Below, piece after piece: positions 36,893-48,676 of a DNA stretch of 64,000 nt (the stretch's first letter is position 1; the number at the start of each line of letters is the position of its first letter). Origin of the DNA: Nostoc sp. CHAB 5824 (GTDB taxonomy: Bacteria > Cyanobacteriota > Cyanobacteriia > Cyanobacteriales > Nostocaceae). Below the pieces are notes generated by a model, which was given only the letters and a program-made list of their open reading frames with translations, made no database searches and had not been told where the DNA came from. The position numbers were made by a program, and so were the translations under genes. Location of the stretch: assembly GCF_020829665.1 (NCBI RefSeq), contig NZ_JAIVFT010000001.1, positions 248,001-312,000 of the forward strand, written 5' to 3'.

Positions 36893-36918
36893 GACGTATC
36901 TAAGCTAAAAGAGCATCT

Positions 36919-37341
36919 GTGGCTTTGCCTAAAGCAAATCGGCTAAAATCCCGCAAGGATTTTCAGGCAGTTTTCCGGGAAGGAATTCGGCGTCATGGTT
37001 CTTATCTAACATTGAGAGCCTTAAAGCCGTTATATTCAACAAAACCTTCTTTGGACACTGCCACCCAGGCTACACAAGCAAGTGACTCAGGACATCTTGC
37101 CAGTACGCGGATTGGCATTTCCATAAGCACAAAAGTAAGCAAAAGGGCAGTGGTTCGCAACCGAATCAAACGGCAAATTACTTCTGCTTTATATAATTTG
37201 CTGCCCAAATTATCACCAGGATGGCGGCTAGTGTTCATTGTCAAACCCACAGCAGCAGAATCTAAGTGCGTAAGCCCACAATTTCTGCAAGAATTAGAGC
37301 AGTTGTTGGCACAAGCTGAGGTGTTCGATGGGAATTCGTGA
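36919..37341 (+). CDS. rnpA: Ribonuclease P protein component
   Basis: 140 residues from a GTG start. The protein subunit of RNase P assists the RNA in 5' maturation of tRNAs. Landmarks are LKSRKDFQAVFREGIRRHGS, the KRAVVRNRIKRQI RNA-binding signature and GWRLVFIVKPTA. A Ser/Thr/Ala-rich insert (residues about 43-60) is typical of cyanobacterial versions. Its 3' end overlaps the next gene by 14 bp. Confidence 0.95.
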   Translation: MALPKANRLKSRKDFQAVFREGIRRHGSYLTLRALKPLYSTKPSLDTATQATQASDSGHLASTRIGISISTKVSKRAVVRNRIKRQITSALYNLLPKLSPGWRLVFIVKPTAAESKCVSPQFLQELEQLLAQAEVFDGNS

Positions 37342-37720
37342 AGATGTTTATTATGAAGGTGGCCCCCATATTGGGGATTTAATTGTCAACCTGTTGATTG
37401 GGCTAACCATTGTCGGGATACCATTAACAGTTGGGGCAATTGTCAGGGCATTGTGGCTGCGTTTCCGCATCACCGATCGCCGGATTACCGTGACGGGAGG
37501 TTGGCAGGGACGTGATCGCACTGACATAATTTACTCAGAAATTGTCAAAGTTGTCACAGTTCCCCGTGGCATTGGCTTGTGGGGAGATATGGTACTAACC
37601 CTAAAAAACGGCAGTCGTCTCGAATTGCGTGCAATTCCCAAGTTTCGGGAAGTCTATGACTACATCAACGAAAAAATTGCTGCGAAAAATCCCGAATATA
37701 GCGCCGCTGCTAACAAGTGA
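37328..37720 (+). CDS. PH-domain (YdbS/DUF304-like) membrane protein
   Basis: 130 residues. One hydrophobic segment (LIVNLLIGLTIVGIPLTVGA) precedes a bacterial PH-like domain: FRITDRRITVTGGW, DIIYSEIVKVVTVPRGIGLW and GSRLELRAIPKFREV. It overlaps rnpA by 14 bp and lies between rnpA and yidC, the usual cyanobacterial order. That suggests a link to membrane-protein insertion or simple cotranscription. Its exact role is unknown. Confidence 0.85.
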   Translation: MGIREDVYYEGGPHIGDLIVNLLIGLTIVGIPLTVGAIVRALWLRFRITDRRITVTGGWQGRDRTDIIYSEIVKVVTVPRGIGLWGDMVLTLKNGSRLELRAIPKFREVYDYINEKIAAKNPEYSAAANK

Positions 37721-37823
37721 TGGGAGTCGGAAGTAGAAAGTAAGGAATAGTGAATGCAAAATTTGCTCAGATAAAATACACAATTCAGAACTTCTCACTT
37801 ACCAAAAAATACATATCCCCAGT

Positions 37824-37847
37824 AGAGACGCGATTAATCGCGTCTCT
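37824..37847. repeat. GC-arm palindrome between PH gene and yidC
   Basis: A perfect 24-bp palindrome centred on CGCGATTAATCGCG, followed 10 bases later by a T7 run. It is a longer relative of the palindrome at 18444. It may terminate the rpmH-rnpA-PH transcript ahead of yidC. Confidence 0.7.
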
Positions 37848-37967
37848 CCCTACTCCCCTTTTTTTGGGATGTGCGGCTATCCGTAGCGAAGGGTAGTCGC
37901 ACATAATTTATGATTTAGATAAATTAGATTCAGTCAGTTTACAGTACCTCAGGTTGAATTCAGAATA

Positions 37968-39119
37968 ATGGATTTTGGTATCGGCTTTCTCTCGAACAAC
38001 GTGATGCTGCCAATCATAGATTTTTTCTATGGTATAGTGCCTAGCTACGGATTAGCGATCGTTGCTTTGACATTGATAGTCCGCTTCGCGCTCTATCCCC
38101 TGAGTGCTGGCTCAATTCGTAACATGCGGAAAATGCGAATTGTACAACCTCTGATGCAGAAGCGGATGGCAGAAATCAAAGAGCGCTACAAGGATGAACC
38201 GCAAAAGCAGCAGGAGGAAATGGTCAATGTTCAAAAAGAATTTGGCAACCCCTTGGCAGGCTGTTTTCCATTACTAGTGCAAATGCCGGTCTTATTAGCG
38301 CTGTTTGCTACTTTGCGGGGTTCCCCTTTTTCAAGTGCGAACTACAGCGTTAACCTGCAAATATTTCCTGCAGAGCAAATCGAACAAATTCAACCGCAAG
38401 CCTTTGCCACTGCTCCTCAAAATATTTACGTTGCTGATGGAGAACACGTTAAAGTAGCTGCCATCCTTCCCAGCGGGAACAAACTAGCGGTGGGAGAACA
38501 AACTAAGATCCAATATCAGACCGTTGAGGGCAAACCATTTCAGGTACTCTTAGCAGAACACCCAGAAAATAAGCTGATTCCTGATTGGAAAGTCACCAAA
38601 GGTGAAGATAGGGTAAAAATTGATGCCCAAGGCAATGTAGAAGCCTTGCAGCTCGGAGAAGTCACTATTCAAGGAACAATTCCTGGACTAGCAGCAGAAA
38701 AAGGCTTTCTATTTATTGATGCCTTAGGCAGGGTTGGCGCAACCGATCCAGATGGCACAATTCACTGGGATATCGTCGCCATGATCGTCTCTTTTGGAAT
38801 CAGCCTTTATGTTAGCCAAATGCTTTCCGGGCAAAATTCCAGTGGTGGCAATCCGCAGCAGGATACAGTTAACAAAATCACCCCAGTTATTTTTTCTGGA
38901 ATGTTTTTGTTCTTTCCCCTACCAGCTGGGGTGCTGATGTATATGGTGATTGGTAATATTTTCCAAACCGCACAAACTTATCTTCTCTCCCGCGAACCTC
39001 TACCAGAAGAACTGCAAAAAATTGTAGAAACTCAGGAGAAAGAAGCAGCAGTTATAGAACAAAAGGCATTGCCATTTGAACCAAAAAGTGCCAAGAAAAA
39101 GGCAACAGGGGGATCATGA
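37968..39119 (+). CDS. yidC: YidC/Oxa1/Alb3 membrane protein insertase
   Basis: 383 residues. It inserts proteins into plasma and thylakoid membranes, alone or with SecYEG. The YidC core is clear: [40 protein letters not shown] (cytosolic hairpin), [20 protein letters not shown] and the last helices [20 protein letters not shown] and [18 protein letters not shown] soluble insert of about 130 residues (110-250) separates the second and third helices, as in cyanobacterial homologues. The stop overlaps the next gene (ATGA). Confidence 0.95.
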   Translation: MDFGIGFLSNNVMLPIIDFFYGIVPSYGLAIVALTLIVRFALYPLSAGSIRNMRKMRIVQPLMQKRMAEIKERYKDEPQKQQEEMVNVQKEFGNPLAGCFPLLVQMPVLLALFATLRGSPFSSANYSVNLQIFPAEQIEQIQPQAFATAPQNIYVADGEHVKVAAILPSGNKLAVGEQTKIQYQTVEGKPFQVLLAEHPENKLIPDWKVTKGEDRVKIDAQGNVEALQLGEVTIQGTIPGLAAEKGFLFIDALGRVGATDPDGTIHWDIVAMIVSFGISLYVSQMLSGQNSSGGNPQQDTVNKITPVIFSGMFLFFPLPAGVLMYMVIGNIFQTAQTYLLSREPLPEELQKIVETQEKEAAVIEQKALPFEPKSAKKKATGGS

Positions 39120-39643
39120 GCAATATTCCCATGCAGCGAGGTCAGCAATGGTTAAAAACCCTGCTGGAACTCACTGGAGTACCTGCTGAGATTCAGGGTC
39201 ATTTAGAAACTGCCCAATCTCAAGACGGTGATTCCCCAGAACCAGATAATTACTGGTTAACAATTGATCAAACTAATTTGACGACAGAACAAATCCAGGT
39301 ATTAATTGGTGCTGATGGTTCTGTGTTAGATGCGATTCAGTATTTAGCAAATTCGGTTTTAAACCTGAGCCAACCCTCAGAAGAACAAGCTTCTTACACT
39401 ATTGAGTTAAATGGCTACCGGGTTAAAAGAGAAGCCGAAATTCGGGCATTAGCAGAAGCAGCAGCCGATGAAGTGCGCTTTTCTAGGAGAGAAGTGGAAA
39501 TCAAATCCCTCAGTTCTGCTGAAAGGCGACAAATCCATACCTTCTTGAAGGATTTTGGAGATTTGGAAACCTTCAGTCGCGGCAAAGAGCCGCATCGTCA
39601 TCTGGTTGTGCGACCAGCTTCGTTGGAAGAAGTTAGAAGTTAG
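39116..39643 (+). CDS. jag: Jag/KhpB RNA-binding protein (KH + R3H)
   Basis: 175 residues. A KH-like domain ([20 protein letters not shown], with the GxDG loop) precedes an R3H domain ([20 protein letters not shown], ending [15 protein letters not shown]). The N-terminal Jag motif seen in Firmicutes is short. The start overlaps the yidC stop, the classic yidC-jag pairing. It probably binds RNA near the membrane insertion site. Confidence 0.92.
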   Translation: MSNIPMQRGQQWLKTLLELTGVPAEIQGHLETAQSQDGDSPEPDNYWLTIDQTNLTTEQIQVLIGADGSVLDAIQYLANSVLNLSQPSEEQASYTIELNGYRVKREAEIRALAEAAADEVRFSRREVEIKSLSSAERRQIHTFLKDFGDLETFSRGKEPHRHLVVRPASLEEVRS

Positions 39644-39842
39644 GAGTCATTCAATTTTAGATTTTGAATTTTGGATTGAAGGAAAATCTAAAATCTAAAA
39701 TCTAAAATTGGCAAAGTTAGGAGTTCATTAAAGCTCATAACTATATAATTCCTCTTGTTCCTAAAAGCTAAAATAAAGTTGTAAATCAGTATAATTGCTG
39801 GTAATCAAAATAAATTTTTAGTGAGGATGTCTCACAAATCCT

Positions 39843-40361
39843 ATGGACGCAATTTATATTCCGCAGCTAACTCAAGCCCCGGAGCGGACAGAGGAAGTTC
39901 AGGTTCAGGAATTTCTGCCTGGACTGGAAACGTTGACGCCAGTTCGTGGTCATGTGCGTGTGCAGCATCATGGCAATTACCTGGAAGTGTCCGCTCAGGC
40001 AGAAACAATTATCACTTGTACCTGTAACCGCTGTTTGCAGCAATACAATCGACGTTTAGGGCTTGATACGAAGGAAATCATCTGGTTAGATGAAACTGCA
40101 AATCAGGGAAATGACTTGCCCCTAGAGCGGGAAGTGACTATGGAAGAGTTGCTGGAAACCCTACCACCCGATGGTTATTTTTATCCCAACGAATGGCTGT
40201 ATGAGCAGATGTGCTTGGCAGTACCCCTGCGCCAGTTATGCGATCGCAATTGTCCAGGTATTCCTGTAAGTAGTACAGTTGACAGTTATGATATTACTGA
40301 AACTCCAGTAGATAACCGTTGGGCTTCTCTGGAAGCCCTGAAAAAACAACTTCCGGGATAG
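39843..40361 (+). CDS. yceD: YceD (DUF177) family protein
   Basis: 172 residues. Family pattern: a beta-rich N-terminal half (FLPGLETLTPVRGHVRVQHH), a Cys motif TCTCNRCLQQY, an acidic middle with LPLEREVTMEELLETLPPDG and a second Cys pair CDRNCPG, so a metal site is likely. YceD influences 23S rRNA accumulation in bacteria and plastids. It ends the rpmH-to-yceD cluster. Confidence 0.88.
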   Translation: MDAIYIPQLTQAPERTEEVQVQEFLPGLETLTPVRGHVRVQHHGNYLEVSAQAETIITCTCNRCLQQYNRRLGLDTKEIIWLDETANQGNDLPLEREVTMEELLETLPPDGYFYPNEWLYEQMCLAVPLRQLCDRNCPGIPVSSTVDSYDITETPVDNRWASLEALKKQLPG

Positions 40362-40443
40362 TAAGACCGTTACGCCGCATCAGTTGTTGACTTTAAGTTT
40401 TACAAATGCAGTAGTTTACTAAGCTAATCTATGACATTTCTAT

Positions 40444-40484
40444 AGAAACCTGGCTTCTATAAGAGACTGGGTTTCTTTGTTTTT
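40444..40484 (+). terminator. Terminator of the yidC-yceD cluster
   Basis: AGAAACC..GGTTTCT hairpin with further pairing inside (GGCTTCT with AGAGACT) and a T-rich end. It lies 82 bp past the yceD stop. The AGAAACC/GGTTTCT arms belong to a dispersed Nostoc hairpin family. Confidence 0.65.
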
Positions 40485-40545
40485 ACTTAGCAAAATAAGT
40501 TAAATTGCCAATAATAAAATTAACTAAGTCAATAAATAATACAAA

Positions 40546-40800
40546 ATGTTTATCAAAAAGCTGCAAATATTTAACTATAAGTCATATCTCGACTCTGGAC
40601 TAATGGAATTTTCACCAGGTATTAATATTATTGTTGGGCGAAATAACGCGGGAAAAAGTTCTTTACTTGAGTACTGACGCTAGATTTTGAAAATCATCCT
40701 CCCAGAAGTTAAAAGGTATTACCAAATAAACTTTGAACTATACAAGAAGAATCGAAAATGTAAATTAACATGCATATCGAGAAAAGAATAATTAAGAGGT
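40546..40800 (+). pseudogene. Decayed AAA/OLD-type ATPase gene
   Basis: An intact 43-codon start (MFIKKLQIFNYKSYLDSGL, then INIIVGRNNAGKSSLLE with the Walker A) stops at 40675. In another frame LDFENHPPRS continues the usual sequence after Walker A, then a stop, then KVLPNKL and further stops. Scattered later pieces (e.g. ELVDVGFLVVRGD at about 41063) may belong to the same gene. Multiple stops and a shift make it non-functional. Confidence 0.75.
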
Positions 40801-41147
40801 TTTATAAAATATTTATTATCTACAATTGGTATTCCTGCACCCAAATTAAATCATAAAAGCTAAGAAAATTACTTAACTTTGAATCTTATGAAGAAGATTG
40901 AAAATAAACCTGATTTCTTGTCTGAACTGGCTGAAGAATTAGAAAATTCCCTACATAAAAGACAGTGGTTAATTTTATACTGATTATCTAATCATGATCA
41001 GCACAACAGAGCGATCGCCTTTAAAAAATATCTCGCATAGAGAGATCGCACTGGCAACCGCTATGAACTGGTAGATGTTGGTTTTTTAGTTGTGAGAGGC
41101 GATACAAACCTGAACAATGAGAGAAGAACTAATAACGATAGCCAAAT

Positions 41148-42659
<1,512 letters not shown>

Positions 42660-42778
42660 ACGCATTTAGCAGTAGCTACAATAATTGGTTAGTTAATAAT
42701 TGCTAGTCAATAGTCAACAGTTAATCATGAATTATTATTGACTATTGACTATTTACCACTGGTGATCAGGTTTTAACT

Positions 42779-43315
42779 ATGTTGTCTGGCTTAACAAAAT
42801 TTATACTTGGGTTTCTCTTAGCGATCGCTGTCTTAATAGGTGGCGGCGCTACAATTGCACTTTATTTCATGAATCGCACCGGCATACCTCCTGCCAAACC
42901 CGTTTATTCCAACGATAGTCCCTCGGTGAAAGCCCAAGCTCCCAAAGCAACTGAGCCTGGAGGAGGTAAATCCACCCTTACACCAGGGACAAAGGCTGAT
43001 TCGTCTCCAAGCTCAACCTCTACTCCCACAGAATCACCAAAGGCTACTCCATCACCAAAACCATTGCCATCGGGAGCTTACCGAGGGCGTGTTAGTTGGG
43101 CTGAAGGCTTGAGTTTGCGATCGCAACCAAATCAAGAAGCTGAACGGATTGGTGGGGTTGGTTTTAATCAAAAAATTATTATCTTGGAAGAAAGCCAAGA
43201 TAAAGCTTGGCAAAAGATCCGTTTGGAAGATAGCAAACAAGAAGGTTGGGTCAAAGCAGGTAATACTGAAAAAGTTGATGAAAAACCAGAGGATACACAA
43301 CAACCAGAGCGATAA
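42779..43315 (+). CDS. Membrane-anchored SH3b-domain protein
   Basis: 178 residues. An N-terminal helix (FILGFLLAIAVLIGGGATIA) anchors it. A disordered Pro/Ser/Thr-rich linker follows (residues 40-100), then a bacterial SH3 domain (LSLRSQPNQEAERIGGVGFN, IIILEESQDKAWQKIRLEDS, GWVKAG). Such domains bind cell-wall peptides. No enzyme domain is present, so it is a wall-binding or structural protein. Confidence 0.85.
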   Translation: MLSGLTKFILGFLLAIAVLIGGGATIALYFMNRTGIPPAKPVYSNDSPSVKAQAPKATEPGGGKSTLTPGTKADSSPSSTSTPTESPKATPSPKPLPSGAYRGRVSWAEGLSLRSQPNQEAERIGGVGFNQKIIILEESQDKAWQKIRLEDSKQEGWVKAGNTEKVDEKPEDTQQPER

Positions 43316-43513
43316 CAATAATTTACAACTTTTCCATAAATAAATTTAGTTGCTCTAAAACCGACATGGCTCTTATGCTTCTTCTCCCTTGCAAGAGCTG
43401 CTCCTCTCTCCCATACCTCTTATGCTCAATTACTTGTAAAGAAACATACACAAAATAAACATAACACAGAGGAGATGGTATAATTAGGTATAGTCATAAC
43501 TTGAAAAAAACAA

Positions 43514-44959
43514 GTGGAAACAGGGGTATATAGCTATTTAAGCAAGCTTGCCTCAGTCTACGAGACATCCGAAAGCGTCAAGGTTGTTCCTACCGTAGCT
43601 AATTTCAAATTTTTGAATTGGAAAAAGTTATCTAGCGGTGCGGCGATACGTCTTCTGTCTGTGGCACTGATTACGGGGCTTCTGAGTATCGCTGGGCAAG
43701 CTGTAGCACTTCAGAAAATAGGAAGTAATGGGGCTGATGTTACCAGTAGCCAAAGGTGTTTAAAAAAGTTAGGCTACTTTAACGGCCCGGTGAGTGGCAA
43801 GTTTGCTACCTTGACTCAAAATGCTGTGATCAAATTCCAGCAAGCCAATAGAATATCTGCTGATGGAGTTGTGGGTGCTAGTACGCAACGAGCTTTGCAA
43901 CGAGCATGTCAGGCTAGAACTTCTAGCAGGAATACCAGTGGAGTATTGCAATCGCCAAGTGGTCAATATCCTGTTCTTTCTCAAGGCAAAACTGGTGCAG
44001 CCGTGACAAGATTGCAACAGCGTTTGCGGCAGTTAGGCTACTTGAATGCTAATTCCACTGGGAATTTTGGCCCAATGACCAGAGATGCTGTAATTGCATT
44101 CCAGCGAAAGTATCGTATTCCTGCTAACGGGATTGTGAATCGACAAACTTGGAACGCATTAATGGGTTCCTCTCCAACTTCAGCTAGATCAAGGCTCTCT
44201 ACTCAACAAGTGAGAGAATTACAAGTGCGTTTGCGGCAGCTAGGTTATTTTAATACTGATGCCACTGGGAATATTGGCCCAATGACCAGAGAAGCTGTAA
44301 TCCAATTCCAGCGAAATTATCGCCTACCTGTTGATGGCATCGCCAACGCCCAAGTTTTGGAGGCAGTGCGTAGAGCGTCTACAGGTGGATATGCTACTCA
44401 ACAAACAAGCAGAAATTATCTGACTGTTGGCGATCGGGGAGAGAATGTCAGATTAGTTCAAGAACGTTTATCGCAGTTGGGTTTCTCTAATATCAATCCT
44501 GATGGCTTTTTCAACGATTACACCAGAGAATCTGTGATTGCATTCCAGCAATATTCTCGGCTTAATTCTACTGGAAATGTAGATTGGCAAACTTGGCAAG
44601 CATTAGGGTTGAATAGCTCGAATGTGAGCAATTATACTGAGACTAATAGTTATTTACCTCCTACTAATGACTATGTAGCACCTGAAACTAATCGCTATGT
44701 ATTACCTCTTACTAATAACGTAGTACCCGTTACCAATGGCAACACATTAGTTGCTAATAATCCTTACAGAGTAATAGTGCCAATTTCCAGTAATGATACT
44801 CTGATTAAAGTGCAACAATATATACCCAATGCTGTCACAGAGCAATCCAGTCTAGGGGATTATGTGAATGCTGGAGCATTTAGTGATCGCGCCCAAGCAG
44901 AAACCCTAACGAAAAAGCTCCGCTCTTATGGTCTTGATGCACGGGTAAAATTTAATTAA
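43514..44959 (+). CDS. Exported protein with four peptidoglycan-binding domains and a SPOR-like end
   Basis: 481 residues from a GTG start (METGVYSYLSKLASVYE, resembling the N terminus of related Nostoc proteins). A signal segment is at about 50-72 (IRLLSVALITGLLSIAGQAV). Four PG_binding_1 domains follow, each with LxxLGYF and FQ(x4)R(I/L)xxxG signatures, at about 75-135, 155-215, 230-290 and 310-370. A repeat-like Asn/Tyr/Pro segment (PPTNDYVAPETNRYV) precedes a SPOR-like end (NAGAFSDRAQAETLTKKLRS). It should sit at the cell wall. It ends 4 bp into the convergent sbcC gene. Confidence 0.9.
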   Translation: METGVYSYLSKLASVYETSESVKVVPTVANFKFLNWKKLSSGAAIRLLSVALITGLLSIAGQAVALQKIGSNGADVTSSQRCLKKLGYFNGPVSGKFATLTQNAVIKFQQANRISADGVVGASTQRALQRACQARTSSRNTSGVLQSPSGQYPVLSQGKTGAAVTRLQQRLRQLGYLNANSTGNFGPMTRDAVIAFQRKYRIPANGIVNRQTWNALMGSSPTSARSRLSTQQVRELQVRLRQLGYFNTDATGNIGPMTREAVIQFQRNYRLPVDGIANAQVLEAVRRASTGGYATQQTSRNYLTVGDRGENVRLVQERLSQLGFSNINPDGFFNDYTRESVIAFQQYSRLNSTGNVDWQTWQALGLNSSNVSNYTETNSYLPPTNDYVAPETNRYVLPLTNNVVPVTNGNTLVANNPYRVIVPISSNDTLIKVQQYIPNAVTEQSSLGDYVNAGAFSDRAQAETLTKKLRSYGLDARVKFN

Positions 44960-47900
44960 ATTGACAAACTCAACTGCGAACCTTGCTGAGTTTTATTCAC
45001 TTCAATCCTGGCTTGGAAAGCTTCTTTGAGGTGGGGCATGTGAGTGACAGTGAGGATGCAGGCAAAATCGGAAGCGATCGCATTAATCGCTGCAATCAAG
45101 CGATCGCATCCTTCAGCATCCTGTGTACCAAAACCTTCATCCACAATTAATAATTGCAACGCTGCTCCCGCCCGTTGCGCTAATAATTTCGCTAGGGCCA
45201 AACGGATAGCAAAGTTAATTCTAAAAGCTTCTCCACCAGAGTAAGTTTCATAAGCTCGCGTTCCTCTAGAATCGGCGATTAAAATATCTAGGGTGTCTAT
45301 CAACTTGGCATTTTTCTTTGTTGATTTAGCACTGCGTCCAGCTTTTTGTGTAATAAATTGTACATGGAACTGATTACCACTCAACCGCGAAAGTAATTGA
45401 TTTGTTTCGGCTTCCAGTTGGGGCAACACATTCTCAATCATCAGTGTTTGGATACCATTTTTACCAAAAGCTTGCGCTAATTCCTGATAAACACGATATT
45501 CTTGCTTGCAAGATTGTAGTTGCTGCTGCTGTTGTTCGTACTGAATTTGCAACGTTTCTAGTTGATGCGCCAGCTGTTCTAAACGCCCTAACTTGGCAAT
45601 TTGCTCATCGAGTTGCCGTCTGCGTATTGCTAGCTGCTGCTCTAAAGCTTGAATTTGGGCAGAGGGGTTAGCTGTTGCTTGTAGTTGCTGGATAATGCTT
45701 TCAATTTGTCCGCCAAGTTTTTGCCGCTCTGTTACTCTGGCGCTTCTGGAGTCCTCTAACTCTTGCAATCTCGTCTGGAGTTGGGGATACTGCTGCTGGG
45801 CTGACAGCAGTTGTTGATACCGCAAATGCCAAGATTGAGCTTTCTTTACAGCCATGCGGAGATTGTTATGCTGCTCAGAACTGTAGCCAATTTCGGCAAT
45901 ATGACGCTCAAGAGCCGCGATTTGTTTAGCACATTCAGAATCAGTCTGATCCTGCTGGATTCTGGCTTGTAATTGAGCAATTTGGGACTGAAGTTCTGGT
46001 TTTCGGGCTAATAGTTGCGCTTGTCGCTTAGTCGCGTCTTTAATCTGCTGGAGTTTAATTTCTGCCCATCGCCACCGCTCAACTTCACTTCGGGCGAGGG
46101 CGTGGTCTTGTTCATTATAATTAACTTGTTGCAGATATTGGTCTAGCTGCCGAAGTTCGGCTTGTTTATCGGGAGCGTAATCACCACCTTGGAGCGATCG
46201 CTCTAAATGTTGTTTTTCGGCAGCAATTTGTTGTAATTGTTGTTGGACATCAGTTGTAGCTTCTAACTGTGCTGCCAACTGTCCCCGTTGTTCGCGTAAA
46301 CCATCGTAACCCGCCAACTGTTGGGAAATTTCCCGATATTCCTGCCTAAGTACCTGAATTTCTCTATCAGATACAGCCATTTGTTCTCGCACTACCCAAA
46401 ACTGCCCTTGAGTATCCTCTATCTCAGCCTGGGTTTTTTCCACTACCCGACTCCAGTGATGTTCATCTAAAGGACGTTCGCATAATGGACAAAGTGCTTC
46501 AGGATTTTGGAGCATTTGCAATTTTTGCTCTAATTCTCCCAGCAGTTTTTCATAGTCGCGTTGGTGAGCTTGCAGACGTTCGATAAAGTGACGCCTTTCT
46601 TGCCCTTTTTCCTGCACTCGTTGCAGATAAACCCGTTTTTTTTCAAGTTCCTCAATCTGGATTGCCACATCCATCACCGCTTGTTGCAGTTGCGGTTGGC
46701 GGCGGTGCTGGCGTTGCAATTGGTTCTCAGTATTTTGGAGTTGTTCGAGTCGCGCTACTAAACCAGCATGAGTGCGATCGAGTTGACTTTGTAAAGTTGC
46801 TCGTTGTTGCAACAAGGGAGTAACTTGCATTTGCAGTTGATCTAGACGTGCAACATGGTGACGGGCTGCGGTTAGTTGTGACAAAGCAGCTTCTACTTCA
46901 CCTGATTTAGTCAGAGTTTGCTGAATATCTCGCTCTTGTTGCTGTAAAGCTTCGATTTGGGCTTGGGCTTGTTGCAGTTGTCGTTCGATTTCGTGAATTT
47001 GTTTGGTAAGCTGTTGTTGCTTTTGTTGGCGAGTCTGCCCAGCGCGGGTATATTCTTCAAATTTGGTAGCAAAGGCTTCTTCTTGAGATTGTAGACTTTG
47101 ATATTGGGCGTATCCAGCTTTAATTTCAGCTTCTTGGTGTAATATTTTTTCTAAATCTGATAGCTGAGAGCCAATAGCCGATTGTTCTTGTTGGAGGCGA
47201 TCGCAATCTTGGGTAAGATTTTGGTATTGCTGCTTTACAAAGCTGAGTTGTTGTTCCCAATTTTGGCGCTGGTGCTGGACAACTTGCAAACTTTGTAATT
47301 GAATATTATCAAATGCTTGTACCTGTTGCAGTTGGTTGAGTTGAGCTTCTAACTCGACTCTTTGCGCTTCGGTTATCTCCCGTTGTTGCAACTGAATTTT
47401 GATCGACTCTAAAGAACGCTCTAATTCTACTGCTCGCGCTTTGAACTGACGAGAAGATTCCTTTGCCCGTTCTTCCAAATCATCATACTGATTGAGTTTC
47501 AACAACTCCGCTAAAATTTCTTTGCGTTCCGTGGGGCGTTTGAGCATGAACTCATCTGCACGGCCTTGGCGTAAGTAAGCAGAATTAATAAATGTATCGT
47601 AATCAAGCTTAATGTGTTCTAAAATCAAATCTTGGGTTGCTCTTACCCCTTTGCCAGTGAGTGAGCGAAACCCAGATGGTATTTCTATTTGAAATTCAAG
47701 AACGCTAGTACCTCCCCGAATTCGGGTACGAATCACCCGATATTTTTGCTGGTTGCTTTGGAAAGTAAAATCAACTCGAACTTCTTTCGCACCAGAATAG
47801 ATCACATCATCTTCAGCAGTGGCGCGGCTTTCACCCCAAATTGCCCAAGTGATTGCTTCCAAAAGTGAAGATTTACCCGCACCATTGGAACCCGAAATAC

Positions 47901-47982
47901 AAGCCGTATGCAAACCACGAAAATCTAAAGTTGCATCACGGTAACTAAGAAAGTTTTTGAGGATAAGTTGTACTGGGATCAT
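44956..47982 (-). CDS. sbcC: Exonuclease subunit SbcC
   Basis: 1008 residues, an SMC-like ATPase that with SbcD cuts hairpins and blocked DNA ends. Head 1 has Walker A CISGSNGAGKSSLLEAITWA. Two long coiled coils surround the zinc hook CPLCERPL (about residue 497). Head 2 has the signature TYSGGEAFRINFAIRLALAK and Walker B LLIVDEGFGTQDAEG. Complete. sbcD is not in this window. It converges with the preceding gene, with a 4-bp overlap. Confidence 0.95.
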   Translation of the reverse strand: MIPVQLILKNFLSYRDATLDFRGLHTACISGSNGAGKSSLLEAITWAIWGESRATAEDDVIYSGAKEVRVDFTFQSNQQKYRVIRTRIRGGTSVLEFQIEIPSGFRSLTGKGVRATQDLILEHIKLDYDTFINSAYLRQGRADEFMLKRPTERKEILAELLKLNQYDDLEERAKESSRQFKARAVELERSLESIKIQLQQREITEAQRVELEAQLNQLQQVQAFDNIQLQSLQVVQHQRQNWEQQLSFVKQQYQNLTQDCDRLQQEQSAIGSQLSDLEKILHQEAEIKAGYAQYQSLQSQEEAFATKFEEYTRAGQTRQQKQQQLTKQIHEIERQLQQAQAQIEALQQQERDIQQTLTKSGEVEAALSQLTAARHHVARLDQLQMQVTPLLQQRATLQSQLDRTHAGLVARLEQLQNTENQLQRQHRRQPQLQQAVMDVAIQIEELEKKRVYLQRVQEKGQERRHFIERLQAHQRDYEKLLGELEQKLQMLQNPEALCPLCERPLDEHHWSRVVEKTQAEIEDTQGQFWVVREQMAVSDREIQVLRQEYREISQQLAGYDGLREQRGQLAAQLEATTDVQQQLQQIAAEKQHLERSLQGGDYAPDKQAELRQLDQYLQQVNYNEQDHALARSEVERWRWAEIKLQQIKDATKRQAQLLARKPELQSQIAQLQARIQQDQTDSECAKQIAALERHIAEIGYSSEQHNNLRMAVKKAQSWHLRYQQLLSAQQQYPQLQTRLQELEDSRSARVTERQKLGGQIESIIQQLQATANPSAQIQALEQQLAIRRRQLDEQIAKLGRLEQLAHQLETLQIQYEQQQQQLQSCKQEYRVYQELAQAFGKNGIQTLMIENVLPQLEAETNQLLSRLSGNQFHVQFITQKAGRSAKSTKKNAKLIDTLDILIADSRGTRAYETYSGGEAFRINFAIRLALAKLLAQRAGAALQLLIVDEGFGTQDAEGCDRLIAAINAIASDFACILTVTHMPHLKEAFQARIEVNKTQQGSQLSLSI

Positions 47983-48382
47983 TCAGGCTATAGCGCCACA
48001 TCTACTTTTAATAGTTAACAGTACAGATGCACTGTTTGTTAGTTTAGCTATCTAGATATCAGGTTTCTAGTCTTGAAGACATCAATTTTACAAAAATTAA
48101 CAATATAATCAGCAAATTTCTCTTGTTGCATGAAAAAGTTTTGCTGTCTTTGGAGAAAAATGAAACTTCTGTAGAGGTTTCTTGTTATTTCTGCCTCTTA
48201 TCTGAGAAAAAACATTCATAGAAGAGTGGCAATACTGCGTAGGTTTTGCCTAAAGAATCACTCTGATGTAGGTTGGGTTGAGGAACCAATACCGTTTGGT
48301 TAAGGAATTTTTTGGTTGAGGCAGGCAGGGGGGGACAGGGGGAGAAGAGAAGCAGGGGGTGAGAAAAAAAGCTTAACTGAAC

Positions 48383-48676
48383 TCCAAAGTCGTGTTGAGG
48401 TACTCCAAAGTCGTTTTGAGGTACTCCAAAGTCGTGTTGAGGTACTTCAAAGTCGTTTTGAGGTACTTCAAAGTCGTTTTGAGGTACTCCAAAGTTGTGT
48501 TGAGGTACTCCAAAGTTGTGTTGAGGTACTCCAAAGTTGTGTTGAGGTACTCCAAAGTTGTGTTGAGGTACTCCAAAGTCGTATTGAGGTACTTCAAAGT
48601 CGTATTGAGGTACTTCAAAGTCGTATTGAGGTACTCCAAAGTTGTATTGAGGTACTCCAAAGTTGTATTGAGGTAC
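48383..48676. repeat. 14 tandem 21-bp units upstream of sbcC
   Basis: Units of the form CCAAAGTCGTGTTGAGGTAC plus T, repeated 14 times with point changes (GTCG or GTTG; GTGT, GTTT or GTAT), plus a broken fifteenth. All frames stay open because of the period and composition; the resulting heptapeptide frames have no protein character. The sequence differs from the 21-bp units at 4220. Confidence 0.93.
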
